NCBI RefSeq assembly: GCF_001428245.1
Contig: NZ_LMRV01000077.1
Location: forward strand, 120,829-184,828
DNA from: Paenibacillus sp. Soil522
GTDB lineage: Bacteria > Bacillota > Bacilli > Paenibacillales > Paenibacillaceae
Reading direction: 5' to 3'
Length of the DNA stretch: 64,000 bases
Positions within the stretch are counted from its first letter, which is position 1; every line of letters begins with the position of its first letter. The notes under the pieces were generated by a model. The model was not told where the DNA came from. It did no database searches and was given only the letters and a program-made list of their open reading frames with translations. Made by a program: the position numbers and the translations under genes. Positions 60,090 to 64,000 of the stretch are shown here, in pieces.

Positions 60090-63000
60090 ATGGATCCCTT
60101 TAAGAAAAGAAAGCGCTGTCAAAAGGTTCTTTTCAGTATTCTTTGTTTTATTTTGGCAGTAACAAGCTTTATCGGTCTTGGCAGCCCGACAGCGAATGCG
60201 GCTATTTCACCGCTGATCACTTCTTACAAACCGCAGGTAGTAAATGCCGATGTAAATGCTTCCTATACGGATTCTTCCGGGAACACGATATCAGGAACCA
60301 TTCACCATCCGGGCATTGCCATGTCTATGGCAGACTTAGACAATATGCGTGATCATGTAAGAGCAGGCGACGAGCCTTGGAATACGGCATTTAATGCTTT
60401 TGCAAGTGACCCTTCATCCAGTAAAACTCCAAGAATATATTATGAGCCTGGGAATGATATTTTCATAAATATTCGCGGTCCTTGGGGGTTTACTGACGCA
60501 AATGGCGTATATTGGTCTGATCCCAGCGATTATGTAGGAACGCGTGCCAACACGGATTCTGAAACCGCTTTCAAACAGGCGATTATGTGGTATATTACCG
60601 GCGATGAAACGTATCGTTCCAATGCCATGACGATCATAAGAGATTATTCTGCCATACAGTCTGTGGCTACACATTCGAGTTTCCGTTTCGCAACGATGAC
60701 TTATTTGCTCGCGGCAGCGTCAGAAATTTTACGCTATTCCGTTACGCCAACGCAGAGTCTGAAATGGACGGCTGCGGATACTGCGAATCTTACCAATGCG
60801 ATGAACCTTTGTACGGTTACTTATAACGCTCATACATTTTTTATGAATCAGCATCAGTTTACAGTTATGGGGACTATAGGAAGAGCAATCTTTACCAATG
60901 ACTTGCAGCTTTATGCAGAGGCAGTAGAAGCAACAACCGTTAATTCCGCAGGTGCTCAAGGAGGGATTAATGGTTCTATTAAGTATCAGATGCGTATGAT
61001 GACGACAAATGAGGAAACAGGAGCGACATTGGATCCGTCGGATTATCACGTGCAGTTAATAGAAATGGGGCGCGATGTGGGGCATTCTTATGACGATGTC
61101 GCTGGACTATCTGCATTGGCACAAACCATCTATGCTCAAGGCACGAAAGTTGACCCGGTAAATGGAACGATGTCTACTGCCGCTAACGCGGTGAATGTAT
61201 TCAACTTCCTGGATGACCGGTTGCTCGCAGGTACGACGTATGTTCTAAAGTATCATCTGGGTTATGATGTTTTATGGACACCTGCCGGCCATTGGCCAAA
61301 TTCATATTATGAAACGATCAACGCAGATGGCAGGGGCAGGATCGATGCTTTCTACAGTGTTTTATATAACTATTATAAATATATTGAACAGAGGGATATG
61401 ACCCAGGAAAAATATAAATACTTGGCCTATGCCTATGAAACGAGAATGCCGGAAGTTGCACCAAAAGATTATCCGCTTGCTATGTTGTTGTACACACCCG
61501 ATGCAGCAAAGACGGTTGGCTTGAGCAACCAAATCACTTTAGCCGGAATAACAGGGTTGACAGCAACGTCGGCAGGCTCGAATACGATTAACTTAAGCTG
61601 GACGGCTGTACCAGGAGCACTAGGGTATAACATCTATCGATCTACAGCAGCAGATGGCGTTTTTACAAAGCTTAACAGTGCGCCCATTACAGCAGCCTCT
61701 TACAGCAGTACAGGGTTAAATACGAATACGATTTACTATTATCAGGTAGGTATAGCCGGAGGAACGACGTCCTCTGTTGTATCGGCAACAACAGGAGGAA
61801 CGGGCACACCGGCTTTGGATGCAAGCAGTTATACCCTTATGGTAAATGATACGCATAATACGGTATTAACGGTCATGTACCCGGACAGGACCGCCCAGAA
61901 TCTTACCAGTCAAGCCGGTTATTCATCATTAAATACGGCCGTGGCAACCGTGGATTCGGCTGGTGTAGTCAGGGGGATAAGTGCAGGTACAGCTGCGATT
62001 ACAGCCGCATATAACGGACAGACTTATAATGCCACTGTACAAGTAGTAGCGGATACTAACTTAAAAACCTGGTATCCATTTAACGAAACAAGCGGAACTA
62101 CAGCCGCGGATTCTTCCGGATATGGGAACAGCGGGACTGTTAATGGCGGCACTAATGCAACGTGGACAACAGGTAAATATGGGAATGCCATTAACTTTGG
62201 AGGAACGAATACCACTGCCGCTTATGTGGCGCTGCCAGGCAATGTCGTGGATAATTTCACAAGTATGACTATTTCTGCCTGGGTCAATAGCAGTAATACG
62301 TCTGATGCGATCAGCTTATTTACGGCCGGGCCGGCTGCTGCTGCAATTCCGACGAAATATATGATGATGATGCTTAATGGAAGCCGATTTACGATTACCG
62401 CAAATGGAAATTCGGCAGAGCAGAATATTTCACCAGGCGGCAATTTAACGGCGAACACCTGGAAGCACATCGCGGTTACATTAAACGGCAGCACCGGCAC
62501 TCTATATATAGACGGAGCGCAAGCAGCACAAAATACGGGGATGACGTTAAAGCCTTCCGATTTGGCGCCGACTAGCAGCGGAAACTTTATAGGAAAATCG
62601 GCATGGACAGGAGACAAATATCTGAAAGGGCAGGTTGATGACTTCAGAATCTATAACCGTGCTATAAGTGCTTCTGAAGTTACGAGTGTGATGAATGGAC
62701 AAACTTTGGCCACCGTGACGACAGCGCCAACAGGAGTCACGGCAACACCAGCAGATTATAGTTCGATAAACCTGAGCTGGTCTGCAGTAACAGGAGCAAC
62801 GGGCTATCATGTATACGTGGCTAATTCTTCAGCAGCTAATGCTATTTATACAAAGGTAAATACGGATGTTATTACAGGAACAACATTTGAAAGCAAAGGA
62901 TTAAAGTCTAATACAACTTATTACTATAAAGTAACAGCAGTAAATGCAGTAGGAGAATCAGGCATATCCGTTATAGCTTCAGCAAAAACCCCAAATGCCA

Positions 63001-64000
63001 TGCCGGATTCTAGTTTGATAGCTTGGTATAAATTTGACGAATCAAGCGGGACTACAACCGCAGACTCATCCGGATACGGGAATAGCGGGACTGTAAATGG
63101 CGGCAGCAATACAACCTGGACGGCAGGTAAATACGAGAATGCCATTAACTTTGGAGGAACGAATACTACTGCCGCTTATGTAACTCTTCCAGGCAATATT
63201 GTGGATAATTTAAGCGATATGACCATTTCGGCCTGGGTGAATAGCAGTAACACGGCTGATGCGATCAGCTTATTTACGGCTGGGCCGGCAGCGGCAGCAA
63301 CTCCGACGAAATACATGATGATGCTTCTTAAGGGAAGCCGATTTACGATTACCGCAAACGGCTCTTTGGCAGAACAGAATATTTCACAGGGCAGCAATTT
63401 ATCGGCCAACACATGGAAGCACGTTGCTGTAACTCTATCCGGCAGTACGGGTATTCTATATATAGACGGAGCAGAGGCGGCAAGAAATACCGGGATGACG
63501 TTTAAACCTTCCGATTTGGCGCCAACCATCAGCGGAAACTTTATCGGAAAATCTGCATGGACAGGAGATAAATATTTAAAAGGGCAGGTTGATGATTTCA
63601 GAATCTATAACCGTGCTATAAGCGCATCTGAAGTAACTAATGTGATGGATGGGAAAACATTAGCAGTACCGACTGTACCGACAGGTTTGTCAGCCAAGGC
63701 GGCAAGCGGTTTGCAAATCGGCCTTAATTGGACGGCTGCCTCGAATGCGACCGGTTATAACGTCAAGCGCGCTACAGTCAGCGGAGGCCCCTATACAAAC
63801 ATTGCTACAGTCATAACGGGAACAAGTTATACGGATACAGGCCTGACTGCCGGCGCCGCGTATTATTATGTCGTAAGCGCTGTTAATCCTGGCCATGAGA
63901 GTAATAATTCTACGGAAGCCAGCGCAACAATGCCAATAGCGCAGCTTGAATTCAACGAGACAAGCGGAATAACGGCAGCCGATGCCACTGGCAGCGGTTG
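60090..64000 (+). CDS. Secreted alginate-lyase-family protein with LamG/FN3 array, 3' end beyond window
   Basis: The frame is open from ATG 60090 to the window end (1303 codons), so the gene is incomplete. AAAAGGAGG lies 6 bases upstream; the overlapping ATG 60085 leads to an early stop. A signal peptide ends near TANA (residue 37). Residues about 71-470 match the Alginate_lyase domain: IHHPGIAMSMADLDNMRDHV, EPWNTAFNAF, FKQAIMWYITGDETYRSNAM, the active-site-like FFMNQHQFTVMG, and EMGRDVGHSYDDVAGLSALAQ. Then FN3 (485-569), a Big_2-like Ig domain (574-654), LamG (656-870), FN3 (878-967), LamG (972-1189), FN3 (1193-1280), and a third LamG starting at the edge. It cleaves a uronic-acid polymer by beta-elimination; whether alginate or another polymer is open. 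Confidence 0.88.
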   Translation, partial: MDPFKKRKRCQKVLFSILCFILAVTSFIGLGSPTANAAISPLITSYKPQVVNADVNASYTDSSGNTISGTIHHPGIAMSMADLDNMRDHVRAGDEPWNTAFNAFASDPSSSKTPRIYYEPGNDIFINIRGPWGFTDANGVYWSDPSDYVGTRANTDSETAFKQAIMWYITGDETYRSNAMTIIRDYSAIQSVATHSSFRFATMTYLLAAASEILRYSVTPTQSLKWTAADTANLTNAMNLCTVTYNAHTFFMNQHQFTVMGTIGRAIFTNDLQLYAEAVEATTVNSAGAQGGINGSIKYQMRMMTTNEETGATLDPSDYHVQLIEMGRDVGHSYDDVAGLSALAQTIYAQGTKVDPVNGTMSTAANAVNVFNFLDDRLLAGTTYVLKYHLGYDVLWTPAGHWPNSYYETINADGRGRIDAFYSVLYNYYKYIEQRDMTQEKYKYLAYAYETRMPEVAPKDYPLAMLLYTPDAAKTVGLSNQITLAGITGLTATSAGSNTINLSWTAVPGALGYNIYRSTAADGVFTKLNSAPITAASYSSTGLNTNTIYYYQVGIAGGTTSSVVSATTGGTGTPALDASSYTLMVNDTHNTVLTVMYPDRTAQNLTSQAGYSSLNTAVATVDSAGVVRGISAGTAAITAAYNGQTYNATVQVVADTNLKTWYPFNETSGTTAADSSGYGNSGTVNGGTNATWTTGKYGNAINFGGTNTTAAYVALPGNVVDNFTSMTISAWVNSSNTSDAISLFTAGPAAAAIPTKYMMMMLNGSRFTITANGNSAEQNISPGGNLTANTWKHIAVTLNGSTGTLYIDGAQAAQNTGMTLKPSDLAPTSSGNFIGKSAWTGDKYLKGQVDDFRIYNRAISASEVTSVMNGQTLATVTTAPTGVTATPADYSSINLSWSAVTGATGYHVYVANSSAANAIYTKVNTDVITGTTFESKGLKSNTTYYYKVTAVNAVGESGISVIASAKTPNAMPDSSLIAWYKFDESSGTTTADSSGYGNSGTVNGGSNTTWTAGKYENAINFGGTNTTAAYVTLPGNIVDNLSDMTISAWVNSSNTADAISLFTAGPAAAATPTKYMMMLLKGSRFTITANGSLAEQNISQGSNLSANTWKHVAVTLSGSTGILYIDGAEAARNTGMTFKPSDLAPTISGNFIGKSAWTGDKYLKGQVDDFRIYNRAISASEVTNVMDGKTLAVPTVPTGLSAKAASGLQIGLNWTAASNATGYNVKRATVSGGPYTNIATVITGTSYTDTGLTAGAAYYYVVSAVNPGHESNNSTEASATMPIAQLEFNETSGITAADATGSG
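62055..63655 (+). repeat. Near-identical LamG repeats in the lyase gene
   Basis: LamG copies at about 62055-62700 and 63005-63655 have nearly the same nucleotide sequence over long stretches (for example GGGCAGGTTGATGACTTCAG near 62629 and GGGCAGGTTGATGATTTCAG near 63582). Spacing is about 955 bases. A third copy begins near 63940, cut by the window end. The high identity points to recent duplication or ongoing recombination. Confidence 0.9.

Noticed and set aside
1..64000. CRISPR arrays, tRNA, rRNA and complete insertion sequences
   Set aside because: I looked for short regularly spaced repeats, tRNA-like cloverleaf signals and transposase genes and saw none that can be supported.

Overview
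The window looks like a chromosomal segment of a spore-forming, polysaccharide-degrading Firmicute, most likely Paenibacillus or a close relative. The reasons are: LplB/YtcP-type sugar permeases with lipoprotein binding proteins and no ATPase of their own; YesM/YesN-type two-component and membrane-anchored AraC regulators; a CIRCE-controlled groESL operon; a T-box in front of a chorismate mutase/DAHP synthase fusion; GerP-like spore proteins; and very large secreted multidomain carbohydrate-active proteins. Assignment is by reading the sequence only; no database was searched.

Layout. (1) 1-4195: end of a uronic-acid polysaccharide operon (heparinase II/III-like lyase, GH88 unsaturated glucuronyl hydrolase, short DUF2264 protein). 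(2) 4525-6743: groES-groEL with a consensus promoter, CIRCE operator and terminator. (3) 6744-10754: an AT-rich accessory island with a twice-frameshifted tyrosine recombinase, small unknown genes, a possible structured RNA, GrpB and an APH(3')-like kinase. (4) 11116-13991: FadR-type repressor, palindromic operators, an 18-residue remnant of a PfkB/KdgK kinase, KDPG aldolase and galactonate dehydratase. (5) 14167-22956: ABC importer, YesM/YesN-type pair and full-length DUF2264 protein. (6) 23121-25382: decayed YitT gene, T-box and the DAHP synthase/chorismate mutase. (7) 25760-37964: second ABC importer, divergent membrane AraC regulator, then an apparently cytoplasmic cassette of GH29 fucosidase, CBM9-like protein, transglutaminase-fold protein and GH18 enzyme. 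(8) 38302-41736: spore-type genes, a 17-bp perfect inverted repeat, a possible CTG-start small gene and a stand-alone LigD-type ligase. (9) 41864-46053: AraC regulator divergent from a GH51 arabinofuranosidase, followed by two GH43 remnants. (10) 46308-64000: membrane AraC regulator, third ABC importer, a 2392-residue secreted protein and a secreted alginate-lyase-family protein that runs off the window.

How it works together (inference). Secreted enzymes of region 10 would cut uronic-acid-rich polymers; the three importers bring in oligosaccharides, presumably using a shared MsmX-like ATPase encoded elsewhere; cytoplasmic lyases and glycosidases (heparinase-like, GH88, DUF2264, GH51, GH29, GH18) break them down; the aldolase/dehydratase genes handle acid sugars. 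Each importer sits next to its own sensor-regulator. The most interesting unit is the GH29/CBM9/transglutaminase-fold/GH18 cassette, which resembles a set for taking apart fucosylated glycopeptides or N-glycans inside the cell. The N-terminal 900 residues of the giant secreted protein are also worth attention because I could not assign them to a known enzyme family.
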